Origin: Methanobrevibacter oralis | GTDB lineage: Archaea; Methanobacteriota; Methanobacteria; Methanobacteriales; Methanobacteriaceae | Direction of reading: 5' to 3' | NCBI RefSeq assembly: GCF_001639275.1 | Contig: NZ_LWMU01000047.1 | Span: 1 to 32,899, forward strand | Length of the DNA: 32,899 bases | Shown: positions 24,921 through 32,864 of the stretch, in pieces | Layout of the letters: the number at the start of each line of letters is the position of its first letter | Numbering within the stretch: the first letter of the stretch is position 1 | The notes under the pieces: model-generated | Databases searched by the model: none | Told to the model about the DNA's origin: nothing | The model's input: only the letters and a program-made list of their open reading frames with translations | Translations under genes and position numbers: made by a program

Positions 24921-24957
24921 AAATTAAATTCAAAATTTTGAATACTTTTCAGCTAAT

Positions 24958-25440
24958 TTACGATTTAAACCTAAGAATAAATACCCCACCAATAAGACCA
25001 ATAACACAACCAATTATTAAACCAACAACTAAAGGAGTGGTAAAATCATCTTTTTGGTTAGAAACATCGATTGAAATTAAATTCTGAGCATTTTCACCAA
25101 TAGATGCATTATCATCATCACTAACAATGACCCTATTTTTTAACTCACTATGATTTTCTAAATAACCATTAACAGTATCTTGATAAGCAATAGCTAAAAT
25201 TCTTTTGTTAGGATTTGTAATTGCATGTTCAAGCTGGTGCTCAACATCCCCTTCAGATTCAAATTTATAAACAGTAATATTTAAACCTAAATCATCAACA
25301 ATTTTTTTTGCAAGAATTCCATTTGACTCATTTGCAATAATCATAGTATCCTCGGTTAAATCAGCACCATGAGCACTAGTTGAAGATACAGATAATGCTA
25401 AAACAAAAAATAAAATTAAAACTAATAATACTCTTTTCAA
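24958..25440 (-). CDS. CbiN-like extracytoplasmic small subunit (TTG start)
   Basis: A 160-aa protein with a signal-like N-terminal helix (RVLLVLILFFVLALSVSSTS), a His-containing start of the outer domain (AHGADLTEDTMIIANESNGI), a soluble domain of about 100 residues and a C-terminal helix (TTPLVVGLIIGCVIGLIGGV). This is the two-helix topology of CbiN/NikN, and it follows CbiM with 9 bp between stop and start. The outer domain is larger than in standard CbiN and its sequence is not one I recognise, so only the role is inferred. The start codon is TTG, fixed by a GAGGTG ribosome site that overlaps the end of cbiM. No cbiQ or cbiO follows. Confidence 0.7.
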   Translation of the reverse strand: MKRVLLVLILFFVLALSVSSTSAHGADLTEDTMIIANESNGILAKKIVDDLGLNITVYKFESEGDVEHQLEHAITNPNKRILAIAYQDTVNGYLENHSELKNRVIVSDDDNASIGENAQNLISIDVSNQKDDFTTPLVVGLIIGCVIGLIGGVFILRFKS

Positions 25441-25449
25441 ATTAACACC

Positions 25450-26073
25450 TCAAACCTTTTCAATTTCTAAAATATCTCCTCTAAGTCTAGATAAAAACTC
25501 CAAAACAATAATATTAAAAACACCTTCAATAATACCAACCATTAAATAATAAGGCAGTAAACTTCCAAGTAAAACTTCCAAACTTGTAGTGTTTGTCAAA
25601 GACAAAATAATAATCTGAGCAACACTAGCAGCTAAAATCCCAGATATTGTTGAAATAAAAATAGCTAATCTATAATCAATATTAAAAAATAAAGTATAAA
25701 TTCCATATACCACTAAACTTAAAACAATACCCATATCTAAAACATTAGCTCCTAAAGTAGTAATACCACCCATTCCCAGCAATAATGCTTGTATTAAAAG
25801 TCCTAAAAATGCAACTAAAGAAGCATTTAGTGGACCTAAAATAATAACAACAAGTGGAATTAAAAAAAAGTGCATTGGAACACCTAAAGGTGAAGGAACT
25901 GTAATAGAAGTTGCAACAATAAAAGCTGTGGTAAAAAGAGCAGTTAAAAGAGACCTTTTACTCATATCAACTTTTTTAGAAATTCTTAAAAAGAAAATAG
26001 CTAATATGACTATGGATATAATCCAATAAACAATTGCTTGATTAATAGAAATTAAACCATCGGGAATATGCAT
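25450..26073 (-). CDS. cbiM: Energy-coupling factor Co2+/Ni2+ transporter substrate subunit CbiM
   Basis: A 207-aa membrane protein with about seven helices. The N-terminal MHIPDGL, whose mature Met and His2 chelate the metal, is intact, as are SITVPSPLGVPMHFFLIPLV and LGMGGITTLGANVLDMGI. CbiM captures cobalt (or nickel in the NikM form) and needs CbiQ and an ATPase CbiO for uptake. Neither is in the window, so it must share an energising module encoded elsewhere or work as a low-capacity facilitator. A GGAG ribosome site is present. Cobalt supply would feed corrinoid proteins such as the MtrA-like gene at 18171-18734. Confidence 0.9.
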   Translation of the reverse strand: MHIPDGLISINQAIVYWIISIVILAIFFLRISKKVDMSKRSLLTALFTTAFIVATSITVPSPLGVPMHFFLIPLVVIILGPLNASLVAFLGLLIQALLLGMGGITTLGANVLDMGIVLSLVVYGIYTLFFNIDYRLAIFISTISGILAASVAQIIILSLTNTTSLEVLLGSLLPYYLMVGIIEGVFNIIVLEFLSRLRGDILEIEKV

Positions 26074-26180
26074 TTTTTATTTCTCCAAATTATTTATTAA
26101 TATTTTAAAGTAATAACTATTTAAAGCTTTTTTTAATAAAAAACTAGTGAAAATAAGCTAAAAAGTAATACTTTCTATTA

Positions 26181-26198
26181 TAACACATAATTAACACA
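26181..26198. promoter_or_regulatory. Direct repeat of TAACACA upstream of cbiM
   Basis: TAACACA occurs at 26181-26187 and 26192-26198, which reads as two TGTGTTA units on the cbiM strand. It lies about 110 bp upstream of the start. It resembles one half of a NikR-type site but lacks inverted symmetry, so its role is uncertain. Confidence 0.2.
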
Positions 26199-26272
26199 AG
26201 CAAGGATAGAGATTAAATCGTCTAATATTGCCAATAAATCATTATACTGTCCTTTTATCATTATTTGAGTTT

Positions 26273-26776
26273 TTAAATAATTTCTAATTTGAGAAATTTT
26301 TCCCCATCAAGTTCAAAATTAAAGTAATACTCAAAAGTATCTTCAAATGTTCTCCAAATATAACTTTTATTCTCATCAATAATTAAACTTCTTTTAAATT
26401 CAATGATCTAAAACAAAACTATATAAAGAAAACTTAGATACTCTTAAATGATTTTTAATTAACAAATGAAAATCCTCTAAAATATAATCAAAACTATCAA
26501 AAAAATAATCATAATCCACATAAAAAAGCTCAGAATCTATGATGATTTTAAAACAAGAAAATTTTTCACTTATTTTGAATTTAATAACATGTCATTAGAA
26601 AAGTCATTAAGCTTATCAACAATATTTTTATCAAGTTAACATTCATTTCCATTTTTTCATTCTTATAATGGAGATATTCATCTTCAATATTTATACTCGG
26701 CATCAATATTTCTATGAATAATTTTAAAAATAATAGTTTTTGGATTTTCATTGATTTTAGAATAAATTACATCATA
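26273..26776 (-). pseudogene. Decayed gene of unknown family
   Basis: Minus-strand pieces in changing frames give a protein-like order: YDVIYSKINENPKTIIFKII and HRNIDAEYKY, then IEDEYLHYKNEKMEMNVN, KNIVDKLNDFSNDMLLNSK, FSCFKIIIDSELFYVDYDYF, LEDFHLLIKNHLRVSKFSLY, and finally RSLIIDENKSYIWRTFEDTF with YYFNFELDGEKFLKLEII before a TAA at 26273-26275. At least three frameshifts and one stop separate them. No start or ribosome site survives and no family is recognised. It fills most of the otherwise empty 830 bp behind the restriction gene; 26074-26180 holds the cbiM promoter. Confidence 0.55.
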
Positions 26777-26905
26777 TATGTTATATCATTATTTTTAATA
26801 GAATCTATAATGAAGATTCATTTCATATTTACTCTTAATTTTATTTTAAATGTGTTTTTAAATCTTTTTTAGTAAACAATATTTTGAATAACTTAAATAT
26901 TTTTC

Positions 26906-27766
26906 TTATTTACATTCTAAAAACTTAAAAAAGATTTTATTTAATATATTATAATTAACAATAAATTCAATATCCTTAGAAACATTTCTTAATGTAGTTT
27001 GCATTTTTTTCCAACCTTGACCATCAGTAACCCAAATAAATTTAATATTCATTTCGTTTAATTCTTTTTGAAGATCAACATAAGCATGAGCTACTTCTAT
27101 TGGTTTACTACCGGTACTATTATAAAAATTACATTCAAAAGCAATTATTGGATTTTGATTTTTATAAATAACGAAATCAAATCTTTTATTTCTATGAATA
27201 GGAATATTTGAATCCTCTTTAACAATGCTATACTCTGGTTTATTATCTATTTTATCATTTAATAAATCTTCAACTATATCTTCAAATATATGTCCACTAC
27301 GGTTTTTACGAGCATTTGAATCTAAACCTACTTCTACACCTAAAAGATAGGAATATAAATCTTTAATATTATTAAATAATTCTAATAATTCTGTATCTCT
27401 GCAAAAAGTAATAATATCATCCTCATCAAATGAATCAATCTTAAATGAAATTTCTTTTGAGGATTTATTATTAATATCAAAAATAGGAACTTTTTTATTT
27501 CTAATAGCTAATATCAATGGCAAAATTGGAACAACTTTTGGATATTCTCTAATTAATTCTTTAAATTTACTTTCAATATCTTCCTCATTTATTTTACTTA
27601 ACGAATTTAGTAAAGATACTTCAAATATCGAATCTTCCAAATTCTTGTAAATTTTTTCCCAATCAACAAAAAAATCAAAAGTATGATTAGTCAACATTAA
27701 ACTCTTATAAAAATCAATTAAATAATTTTGATAACTAGAATATCCTAATTTAGCATAATTTACCAT
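26906..27766 (-). CDS. DpnII-type restriction endonuclease (GATC)
   Basis: A 286-aa type II restriction enzyme of the DpnII family, expected to cut unmethylated GATC. The catalytic centre is visible: KRFDFVIYK near residues 193-201 with its Asp, and AFECNFYNSTGSKPIEVAHA near 209-228, where E-C-N takes the place of E-x-K as in DpnII relatives. The upstream SGHIFEDIVEDLL helix is also conserved in the family. It follows the methyltransferase by 7 bp, so the modification gene is transcribed first, as suits safe establishment. The ribosome site (AGTGAT) is weak. Specificity is inferred from family membership. Confidence 0.88.
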   Translation of the reverse strand: MVNYAKLGYSSYQNYLIDFYKSLMLTNHTFDFFVDWEKIYKNLEDSIFEVSLLNSLSKINEEDIESKFKELIREYPKVVPILPLILAIRNKKVPIFDINNKSSKEISFKIDSFDEDDIITFCRDTELLELFNNIKDLYSYLLGVEVGLDSNARKNRSGHIFEDIVEDLLNDKIDNKPEYSIVKEDSNIPIHRNKRFDFVIYKNQNPIIAFECNFYNSTGSKPIEVAHAYVDLQKELNEMNIKFIWVTDGQGWKKMQTTLRNVSKDIEFIVNYNILNKIFFKFLECK

Positions 27767-27773
27767 AATATCA

Positions 27774-28724
27774 CTAATAATTTCTAACTAAAATTTCAGT
27801 TATAGGGCCTCTTTTATTTTTATTACTATTTATAAATCGCTTTGCATACACTCTATCTATTGAAAAATCATTATATAAATCATCAAAGAAATTATCATCT
27901 TTATTTTCATTTTTAGGATCAGAATTGCTTAAAATAGCTTTTGCTCCTTTTTTAGAAATTCTTTTATAATACTCAGCTAATTCTTTTTGATTTTCGTCAT
28001 TAAAATTTGATTTAGTATAACTAGTGAAACTAGCAGAATTTGAAATCGGCCTATATGGTGGATCTAAATAAACAAAAGACTTATCTGAAATATACTTTTC
28101 TGATTCAAGATATGAAACATTAACAATTGTTGTATCTTTAAGAATATGTGAAATTGCAGTTAAATTATTTTCATCACAAATTAAAGGATTTTTATATTTC
28201 CCCATTGGAACATTAAAATTTCCATCCCCATTAACTCTATATAAGCCATTAAAGCAGGTTTTATTCAAAAATATTAAATATGAAGTTCTTATAATATGTT
28301 CTTTTGAATAATTATCATAATCAAAATTTTCTTTTAAACAATTAAACTTATCACGTATTTCATAATACATTATTTTTCTATCTTCATGATTTAAAGAAAG
28401 ATATGTGGATTTAAATTCTTTTAATTGTTTAATTAGTTCCTTATGACTATTTTTAATTGTATTGTATGCAACAATTAAATCTTCATTAATATCTGATATA
28501 TAAGCTTTTTTTATATCATAATTTGACATTAAATAAAAAAATAAAGCTCCACCACCTATAAATGGTTCAAAATATTCTTCAATAACTTTGTTTTTTATAA
28601 TTTCAGAAGGTAATCTTAATTCTATCTCTGGAATCAATTGAGATTTTCCTCCAGCCCATTTTAAAAAAGGTTTAGCTTCTATAATTTCATTTCCAAAAAG
28701 TGTTTTTTGCATTATAAAATCCAT
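27774..28724 (-). CDS. dam: Dam-type DNA adenine-N6 methyltransferase (GATC)
   Basis: A 316-aa alpha-class adenine methyltransferase of the Dam/M.DpnII type. The motifs are KPFLKWAGGKSQLIPEI (residues 18-34), the SAM-binding YFEPFIGGGALFFYL, and the catalytic DPPY near 221 in FVYLDPPYRPIS. The C-terminal target-recognition region runs to FINSNKNKRGPITEILVRNY. It protects host GATC sites from the neighbouring enzyme. The start is 28724 or 28712; an A+T promoter element about 20 bp upstream favours a leaderless transcript at 28724. Length is normal and all catalytic residues seem present. Confidence 0.9.
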   Translation of the reverse strand: MDFIMQKTLFGNEIIEAKPFLKWAGGKSQLIPEIELRLPSEIIKNKVIEEYFEPFIGGGALFFYLMSNYDIKKAYISDINEDLIVAYNTIKNSHKELIKQLKEFKSTYLSLNHEDRKIMYYEIRDKFNCLKENFDYDNYSKEHIIRTSYLIFLNKTCFNGLYRVNGDGNFNVPMGKYKNPLICDENNLTAISHILKDTTIVNVSYLESEKYISDKSFVYLDPPYRPISNSASFTSYTKSNFNDENQKELAEYYKRISKKGAKAILSNSDPKNENKDDNFFDDLYNDFSIDRVYAKRFINSNKNKRGPITEILVRNY

Positions 28725-28839
28725 AATTTTATTTAATTAAATATATTAAAATATTAGATAATAAATGTTTAAGTTTTATTTAAAAATAATTCTATTTATC
28801 AAATTCAATGAAAATCAATACAAATAGAAAATAAAAGAA

Positions 28840-29211
28840 TTAATATTCTTCCAATATCTCAAAGGTTGAATTTGTATATACATCAGCATAGGAAAATCCA
28901 CCATCAAATCTTAGCATTAATGTATGGTTTCCAGAATCTGTATTAGTTAGATTTCCTGAAATTCTACCATTATCATCTGTTATTAGTGTAGAATTTCTAA
29001 TTACTTCATCATTTAAATATTCAGTAACAATTATTTCTTCACCAGCCATTGTTTCACCAATATTATTTGTTAAAACATATGAATAATTGAAATTATATTG
29101 ATCAATATCACCTTTAATTGTTACATCAGAAGCATCGCTAAATAAGAAAAGTAATCCTCCAATAATTATCATGACAAAGATTAGAATTAAAAGTATTTTT
29201 CTTCTTGACAT
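28840..29211 (-). CDS. Small membrane-anchored Ig-like protein
   Basis: A 123-aa protein with an N-terminal anchor or signal helix (MSRRKILLILIFVMIIIGGL, then LFLFSD). One beta-sandwich domain follows, resembling archaeal Ig-like (Big) repeats: NFNYSYVLTNNIGETMAGEE, IVTEYLNDEVIRNSTLITDD, NGRISGNLTNTDSGNHTLML. Such single repeats are the building blocks of large Methanobrevibacter adhesin-like proteins, so this could be a minimal surface protein or a derivative of one. It has a TATA element (TATAAAATATAAAT) and a short leader. Nothing suggests a catalytic role. Confidence 0.75.
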   Translation of the reverse strand: MSRRKILLILIFVMIIIGGLLFLFSDASDVTIKGDIDQYNFNYSYVLTNNIGETMAGEEIIVTEYLNDEVIRNSTLITDDNGRISGNLTNTDSGNHTLMLRFDGGFSYADVYTNSTFEILEEY

Positions 29212-29298
29212 ATTATTAAATAGGTACGCTTATTATTTATATTTTATAGCCAAACTAGCTAAACTATCAGATGAAAAAAAGAAGTTATTTATTGTAAA

Positions 29299-29423
29299 TT
29301 AGAAACGCCCATAATTTATTTTTTATTAATAATATAGGAGGAAAGTTAATAAATTCAGTTCATCATGTTTAAAAATAATTTTTAAATGGGAATATGACTA
29401 CTTAAATTAATAGGCGTTTCTAA
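29299..29423. mobile_element. 125-bp MITE-like element with terminal inverted repeats
   Basis: TTAGAAACGCC at 29299-29309 is exactly inverted as GGCGTTTCTAA at 29413-29423. The similarity extends inward for about 20 bp (CYAT, then AATTTA, with one mismatch and one gap). The interior has no convincing ORF and contains a central A+T palindrome and an isolated AGGAGG. Size, terminal symmetry and intergenic position fit a miniature inverted-repeat element. A long hairpin RNA or divergent regulatory structure is the alternative. No second copy was seen in the window and no clear target duplication could be fixed. Confidence 0.5.
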
Positions 29424-29489
29424 AATTGTTTTAATTAGATTTATATTTTGATACCACCTCCATTTTTAGTATATAAATTGTAAATTTGA

Positions 29490-30275
29490 CTATTCAGCAA
29501 GATTATATAATGCTCCGTAAAGATGTGCTTGTGAAATTAGCACATATGAATATACGGCACTGAACAAAATTGTATATATGATTAAAACTCCATAAATACT
29601 TAGTAAAATTATTATTGGCAATATTAAAATCATTATTACAAATAAACTACAAAATATAATAAAGTAGCTAAATTCATAAAAAATTATACCTCCAACATAA
29701 GTTAGATATCCTATTGATTTGATTTTTTCTATTATTCCTTTAAAGTCAAATGCTGCTTTTATTGTTTTATTTGCAACCATATTATCTATTGCCATTATTT
29801 CAATTAAAGCTAATATAATAGCTAATATTATTCCTATTACTAATATTATTGTTAAATCATAACTAATAGCTATTTGAATTAGAGCTAGTGGAATTATCAT
29901 GTAAATAATATTTATTATTTCCACTTTTATTCCATTTATGAATAATTTTTTAATATTGAATTTTGGAAGTTGATTATTTTTTTCTATTGAATTTCCTATT
30001 ACTTCATAAATGTATCCTAAAATAAATATTGAAATAATAAAAGCAATGATTTGTAATATTGCAACTTCAATACTTACTTGGTTGTTTAATACAAGATTAA
30101 TATTAGAAATATTATTGTGTGCTATTAGTTCCCTCAAAAAGTTAACGAATATGTAGTTAGAAGCAATGATTAATGAAAAAATTATCATATTTAATATAAA
30201 AATTACCCCAAACTTTTTCAAATCATTAAATGGATAAGCCAAACTCTCTTTTAAATTACTTGTTATACTTGCCAT
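29490..30275 (-). CDS. DUF4013 membrane protein (second copy)
   Basis: A 261-aa integral membrane protein of the DUF4013 family. Family hallmarks are the N-terminal ESLAYPFNDLKKFGVIFILN, a helix pair, the QLPKFNIKKLFINGIKVEII segment and then two more hydrophobic blocks ending SAVYSYVLISQAHLYGALYN. About six helices are predicted. It follows the first DUF4013 gene by 7 bp with an AAGGTAGTGAT ribosome site, so the two are translated from one message and probably form one complex. The Pfam family has no known function but is frequent in methanogens, often next to small XRE regulators. Confidence 0.85.
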   Translation of the reverse strand: MASITSNLKESLAYPFNDLKKFGVIFILNMIIFSLIIASNYIFVNFLRELIAHNNISNINLVLNNQVSIEVAILQIIAFIISIFILGYIYEVIGNSIEKNNQLPKFNIKKLFINGIKVEIINIIYMIIPLALIQIAISYDLTIILVIGIILAIILALIEIMAIDNMVANKTIKAAFDFKGIIEKIKSIGYLTYVGGIIFYEFSYFIIFCSLFVIMILILPIIILLSIYGVLIIYTILFSAVYSYVLISQAHLYGALYNLAE

Positions 30276-30282
30276 TTTATCA

Positions 30283-31014
30283 CTACCTTAAATTATATAA
30301 AAGTCCAATTGATCTTGCTTCAAATATTGTAAGAAATGGAACTACAATAAGAGAAAATATTAGTTCCATTATTATAAAACCTGTAGTTAAGATACTAGAT
30401 CCAACAAACGGACTTATAAATGATGTTGTAATTCCAAATATTGAAAATACTGTAATTAAAATTATTAATACCATTAAAGTTATAGCAAACATTATCATAA
30501 TAATTCCAATATAAAAACCAATTACTCTTAAATATCCAATAGACTCAGCAATTGTAAATAACTCTTTAATATTAAAAGCCTCTTTTAGTGAATCTCCATT
30601 AGCTGCCATATGGGAAATAGCGATTGTTGATATAAATGCACCAATAGCTCCAAGGATAATTGAAATTATTACTCCTAAAAATATAATGAATCCTCCAATA
30701 ACACCTCCATAATTACTACCAGCCATTATTAATATTAACCCTATTGTTACAGGCAGAATTATATAAATAAATTTTAATGTAAAGACTTTTAATCCATCAA
30801 CAAACATTGAAATTAGATCACTGAAATTAGCTAGCTTATCATCACCATTAATCATTCCATTTACCGCTATTTTACAAGTTCTATATGAATATCCTAGTTG
30901 CAAAAATATTGGTATGATTAAAAAATTTAAAAATGAAATAACTCCTAATTTTATTAATGATTCACCATCAATACTTGCATATTCTAATGCATCTTTATAA
31001 ATATCTAATATCAT
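30283..31014 (-). CDS. DUF4013 membrane protein (first copy)
   Basis: A 243-aa DUF4013 integral membrane protein: MILDIYKDALEYASIDGESL, then helix, LGYSYRTCKIAVNGMINGDD, FSDLISMFVDGLKVFTLKFI, and further helices ending LIVVPFLTIFEARSIGLLYN. A GTG three codons upstream overlaps the end of the XRE gene, but the GAGGAGTG ribosome site points to the ATG at 31014. It is only moderately similar to the second copy, so the pair probably arose by an old duplication. The XRE gene ends 2 bp upstream, so expression is coupled to it. Confidence 0.85.
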   Translation of the reverse strand: MILDIYKDALEYASIDGESLIKLGVISFLNFLIIPIFLQLGYSYRTCKIAVNGMINGDDKLANFSDLISMFVDGLKVFTLKFIYIILPVTIGLILIMAGSNYGGVIGGFIIFLGVIISIILGAIGAFISTIAISHMAANGDSLKEAFNIKELFTIAESIGYLRVIGFYIGIIMIMFAITLMVLIILITVFSIFGITTSFISPFVGSSILTTGFIIMELIFSLIVVPFLTIFEARSIGLLYNLR

Positions 31015-31016
31015 TT

Positions 31017-31220
31017 TTAACACTCCTCATCAAGTATAAACACATCTTCAATAGCACTACATTTTAAAACTTTTTTTATTTTGTAAGCTAAAGTTAAAGA
31101 GGGATTATACCTGCTATTTTCTAAGGCATTGATTGTTTGGCGAGTAACACCAACTTTTGATGCTAAATCTTTTTGTGATATACCTAATTCTTGCCTTAAA
31201 TATCTGATTTTTGTTTTCAT
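31017..31220 (-). CDS. Small XRE regulator heading the DUF4013 operon
   Basis: A 67-aa Cro/CI helix-turn-helix protein: [20 protein letters not shown], then [20 protein letters not shown] and the tail [18 protein letters not shown]. It belongs to the YozG/YgzD-like group of very small XRE proteins that commonly precede one or two membrane proteins of unknown function. There is no extra sensing domain, so the signal may come from the membrane partners. It is first in a three-gene operon whose next start lies 2 bp after its stop. No operator palindrome was obvious in the upstream gap. Confidence 0.85.
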   Translation of the reverse strand: MKTKIRYLRQELGISQKDLASKVGVTRQTINALENSRYNPSLTLAYKIKKVLKCSAIEDVFILDEEC

Positions 31221-31352
31221 GGAATCATTACTCTATAAATTCTTATGTTAAAAATACATTCCATATGTAAAAATTATATTACTTACTATATAAATGTTTT
31301 GAAAATAAACATCTTTAATGAAAATCTAGGCATACATAAATTTGTGATAAAT

Positions 31353-31780
31353 ATGAATACAGATTTAATTTATAATACAACTCATGATTGGAACATATTA
31401 TAGCGAGGAACTGTGATATTATGAATGCTACTAGGAAAGTCAATGTGGTTCGAAACAAAAAGTTTTAAAATCATTTAATCTAAGCGAAAATGAAATTAGT
31501 TAATGGTATAATTCTATGAAAAGATAGAAAATCCTAATTTGTTGATTTTACAATTATCTATTAAATTTTAAAAAAGAAACCTATATTTAATAGCTATTCT
31601 AAAAAAAGGTCTCGCAAAAAAGCTTTAAAAAATTCATATTTAAATAATGATGAATATTAAAAATATAGAGAATTAGAAATTGTTATAAAAGAACAAATAT
31701 GACAATAATACACGATATGCTACTAAAAAACCACTATAACAATTGAAGACAGAAATAAAATCAATGAAATATTAAAATAA
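31353..31780 (+). pseudogene. Decayed gene, family unknown
   Basis: A good GTGATAAAT ribosome site and an ATG at 31353 start MNTDLIYNTTHDWNIL, which is cut by a TAG. Later pieces on the plus strand read ESQCGSKQKVLKSFNLSENE in one frame and KKRSRKKALKNSYLNNDEY, KYRELEIVIKEQI and TTITIEDRNKINEILK in another, ending in TAA at 31778-31780. Many stops and at least two frame changes separate them. The 15-bp leader TTTGTGATAAATATG is identical to that of the flavoredoxin-type gene downstream. It accounts for most of the 600-bp gap. Confidence 0.5.
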
Positions 31781-31833
31781 ATAATATGAAAAAATTTATA
31801 TATTTTCAAAATAAACTTTGATTTGTGATAAAT

Positions 31834-32400
31834 ATGGTTAAAAATATTGATAAAACAATTGTTCAACCATTACAAGTTTTTATGGTTGGAACTTACGATG
31901 AAAATGGTGTTGCAGATGTTATGAATGCTGCTTGGGCAGGTCAATGTGGTCCTAAACACATTACTGTTAACTTTGCACTTAATCGCCAAACACTTAGAAA
32001 TATCGAAGTTAATAAAGAGTTCACAATAGCTTATGCTACAAAAGACACTTTAGAAGTTGCTGATTATTTTGGAATGTGTTCTGCTTCTAAAAATCCAGAT
32101 AAAGTTGAAAAATCTGGAGTTAGCCTTAGAAAAGCTGAAAATGTTAATGCACCTATTGTTGAAGACTTTCCAATTACCTTAGAATGTAAAGTAATAGATA
32201 TGCAGGAAATTGTTCCTCAAAGATGCACAGTAACAGCCGAAGTAGTAAATACTGTTGTAAGTGATGATATTATTGATGATAAAGGTAATATCAACACCTT
32301 AGACATTGAATTTATCTCTTATGATGGAAATAAAAATGTTTACCGTGTTTTAGGCGATGCTGTTGGTAAAGCTTTTAATATAAAATCAGATTTATTATAA
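31834..32400 (+). CDS. Flavin reductase-like / flavoredoxin-type FMN protein
   Basis: A 188-aa FMN-binding split-barrel protein (flavin_reduct family, as in flavoredoxins). Residues 10-50 form the FMN site (QPLQVFMVGTYDENGVADVM, NAAWAGQCGPKHITVNFALN), followed by TLRNIEVNKEFTIAYATKD, DYFGMCSASKNPDKVEKSG and the C-terminal strand region VYRVLGDAVGKAF. It should carry electrons between ferredoxin or F420-type donors and an unknown acceptor. The longer reading begins at a GTG inside the GTGAT ribosome site, so the ATG at 31834 is the start. A long T-run follows the stop and probably ends the transcript. Confidence 0.88.
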   Translation: MVKNIDKTIVQPLQVFMVGTYDENGVADVMNAAWAGQCGPKHITVNFALNRQTLRNIEVNKEFTIAYATKDTLEVADYFGMCSASKNPDKVEKSGVSLRKAENVNAPIVEDFPITLECKVIDMQEIVPQRCTVTAEVVNTVVSDDIIDDKGNINTLDIEFISYDGNKNVYRVLGDAVGKAFNIKSDLL

Positions 32401-32409
32401 TAAATCTAC

Positions 32410-32423
32410 TTTTTTCTTTTTTT
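32410..32423 (+). terminator. Oligo-T terminator after the flavoredoxin-type gene
   Basis: TTTTTTCTTTTTTT begins 10 bp after the stop codon. Archaeal transcription commonly ends at such T-runs without a hairpin. A further small hairpin (AACAATT with AATTGTT, about 32443-32459) follows. Confidence 0.6.
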
Positions 32424-32587
32424 AGCTCTAAAATATTTATTTAACAATTAAAAATTGTTTTAATAAAAAATTGCTTATTTTAATAAGAAATAACAATTAA
32501 TAAATAATAATATGAATGAATATTATTCCATATTTAGAATAAATGTGAGTTAAATGAAATATAATAATCTTTTATTATTATATATTT

Positions 32588-32791
32588 GGAACTTTATTTG
32601 ATCCTGATAAGGGACATGCTGATTTTTTTAAATAAGATTGTTGGTGAAATTGTACATGTTGAAGTGAGGTATGGAAAATCTTAATGATTAAATCAATGAA
32701 TAAATATGATGGTGAATATGGAATTATAATTTCAAATAGAACACATTTTATTAGACAAGATAATAATATTATGGGACTGTCCAATAATTAG
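32588..32791 (+). pseudogene. C-terminal remnant of an AAA ATPase / DUF4143-type protein
   Basis: Plus-strand pieces give GTLFDPDKGHADFFK, then KIVGEIVHVEVRYGKS in another frame, then LMIKSMNKYDGEYGIIISNR and THFIRQDNNIMGLSNN before a TAG. This order resembles the C-terminal nuclease-like domain of ATP-binding DUF4143/DUF234 proteins (E-V-K-x-G-K, then a GIVVS-type strand and a final hydrophobic tail). The upstream part is gone and two frameshifts are visible. The 160 bp before it (32424-32587) contains only A+T-rich hairpins. Confidence 0.45.
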
Positions 32792-32814
32792 TATTTTTAA
32801 TCCTAAATTATGAA

Positions 32815-32864
32815 AATCGATGTGTAATTATAAGGCCATATACAGTTGAAATTACACATCGATT
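32815..32864. repeat. 15-bp perfect inverted repeat with 20-nt loop
   Basis: AATCGATGTGTAATT at 32815-32829 is exactly inverted as AATTACACATCGATT at 32850-32864. A short T-run (TATTTTT) follows on the plus strand. The length and mixed composition make a chance origin unlikely. It may be a terminator, a small structured RNA or the end of a mobile element that continues outside the window. Confidence 0.55.

Noticed and set aside
26100-26200. NikR operator or cobalamin riboswitch upstream of cbiM
   Set aside because: The two TAACACA units are direct rather than inverted, and no conserved riboswitch core or stable fold was seen.
29299-29423. Pair of converging terminators
   Set aside because: The arms are 103 bp apart and form no local hairpins with T-runs, so a terminal inverted repeat fits better.
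32559-32583. A+T hairpin (ATATAATAAT with ATTATTATAT) as a functional terminator
   Set aside because: The sequence is low complexity, so such pairing is expected by chance, and the flavoredoxin-type gene already has a T-run at 32410.
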